A stretch of 6,167 nt of DNA from Methylococcaceae bacterium (GTDB lineage: Bacteria; Pseudomonadota; Gammaproteobacteria; Methylococcales; Methylomonadaceae), in contig SXIZ01000233.1 in the NCBI GenBank assembly GCA_005779525.1, forward strand, positions 1 through 6,167, written 5' to 3'. The notes beneath the pieces were generated by a model. The model was not told where the DNA came from. It did no database searches and saw only the letters and a program-made list of their open reading frames with translations. The translations under genes and the position numbers were made by a program. Positions 5,968-6,167 of this stretch are shown piece after piece (positions within the stretch are counted from its first letter, which is position 1; each line of letters begins with the position of its first letter).

Positions 5968-6167
5968 TGCACAATATGCTTGCTGTGCAGTTTTTGCGTT
6001 GTGCACTGTTAATTTTGGGCAGTTGCTTAGCTTGGATACCACTGGTTGCCGCGCATCCGCCCGGCTTAAGTTCCTTGGATGTCGTGCTTTTGCCCCAAGC
6101 AGTTACGGTGAATATTACCTTTGCAATTGATGATATTGAAGCCTTGGTACCTATGGATAGCGATTTC
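5967..6167 (+). CDS. N-terminal part of an exported HupE/UreJ-like protein (cut by window edge)
   Basis: The first 67 codons run to the right edge. The ATG overlaps the stop of the previous gene by one base (TGATG), with GAGG 10 bases upstream, so translation is probably coupled. An ATG at 5976 is an alternative. Residues 1-29 form a Sec signal peptide (CALLILGSCLAWIPLVAA), and cleavage after Ala29 would expose His30-Pro-Pro-Gly-Leu-Ser-Ser. The following stretch, LDVVLLPQAVTVNITFAIDDIEALVPMD, resembles the periplasmic N-terminal domain of HupE/UreJ-type membrane proteins, which carry several membrane helices further on and are linked to nickel, cobalt or copper transport. That assignment rests on pattern memory from a short fragment and is tentative. 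It is the last visible gene of the copC operon. Confidence 0.6.
   Translation, partial: MHNMLAVQFLRCALLILGSCLAWIPLVAAHPPGLSSLDVVLLPQAVTVNITFAIDDIEALVPMDSDF

Overview
The window reads as chromosomal DNA of a flagellated, type IV-piliated Gram-negative bacterium, most likely a gammaproteobacterium. The evidence is an FlgL-type hook-filament junction protein behind a sigma-28 promoter, a class III N-methylated pilin behind a near-perfect sigma-54 promoter, Sec signal peptides and lipoboxes. The pilin style and the copper-related gene set would suit a methanotroph-like lineage (Methylococcales), but this is a guess that the sequence does not prove. I see no transposase, phage gene, CRISPR array, tRNA or rRNA.

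Left part, minus strand. flgL runs off the left edge and lacks only its C-terminus. It has its own sigma-28 promoter and no flgK upstream. Beyond it lie a 361-bp spacer with a strong hairpin terminator, a 142-residue major-type pilin gene with a sigma-54 promoter, and a 424-bp spacer rich in inverted and direct repeats. One perfect inverted repeat lies about 100 bp upstream of the predicted pilin start site, where an enhancer-binding activator such as PilR would be expected to act. Next comes a secreted SUMF1/FGE-fold protein that lacks the catalytic cysteines of formylglycine-generating enzyme.

Right part, plus strand. A divergent 221-bp spacer leads into four exported proteins. They are a lipoprotein with six Asp-boxes (a sialidase-like beta-propeller carrying a Cys-x-Cys-Cys and a Cys-Pro-His motif), a CopC-type Cu(II)-binding protein, an unrecognised lipoprotein with a C-terminal membrane helix, and the start of a protein resembling the periplasmic N-terminus of HupE/UreJ-like membrane proteins. 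The last three are tightly packed (17-bp gap, then a 1-base overlap) and look like one operon. The propeller gene lies 168 bp before copC and may be co-transcribed or separate.

The part most worth attention is this plus-strand cluster. It looks like an envelope copper-handling module in which at least two proteins are predicted to begin with histidine after signal cleavage, with a Cys-rich propeller and a doubly anchored unknown protein. Its function is inferred from context and from the CopC copper site, not shown.
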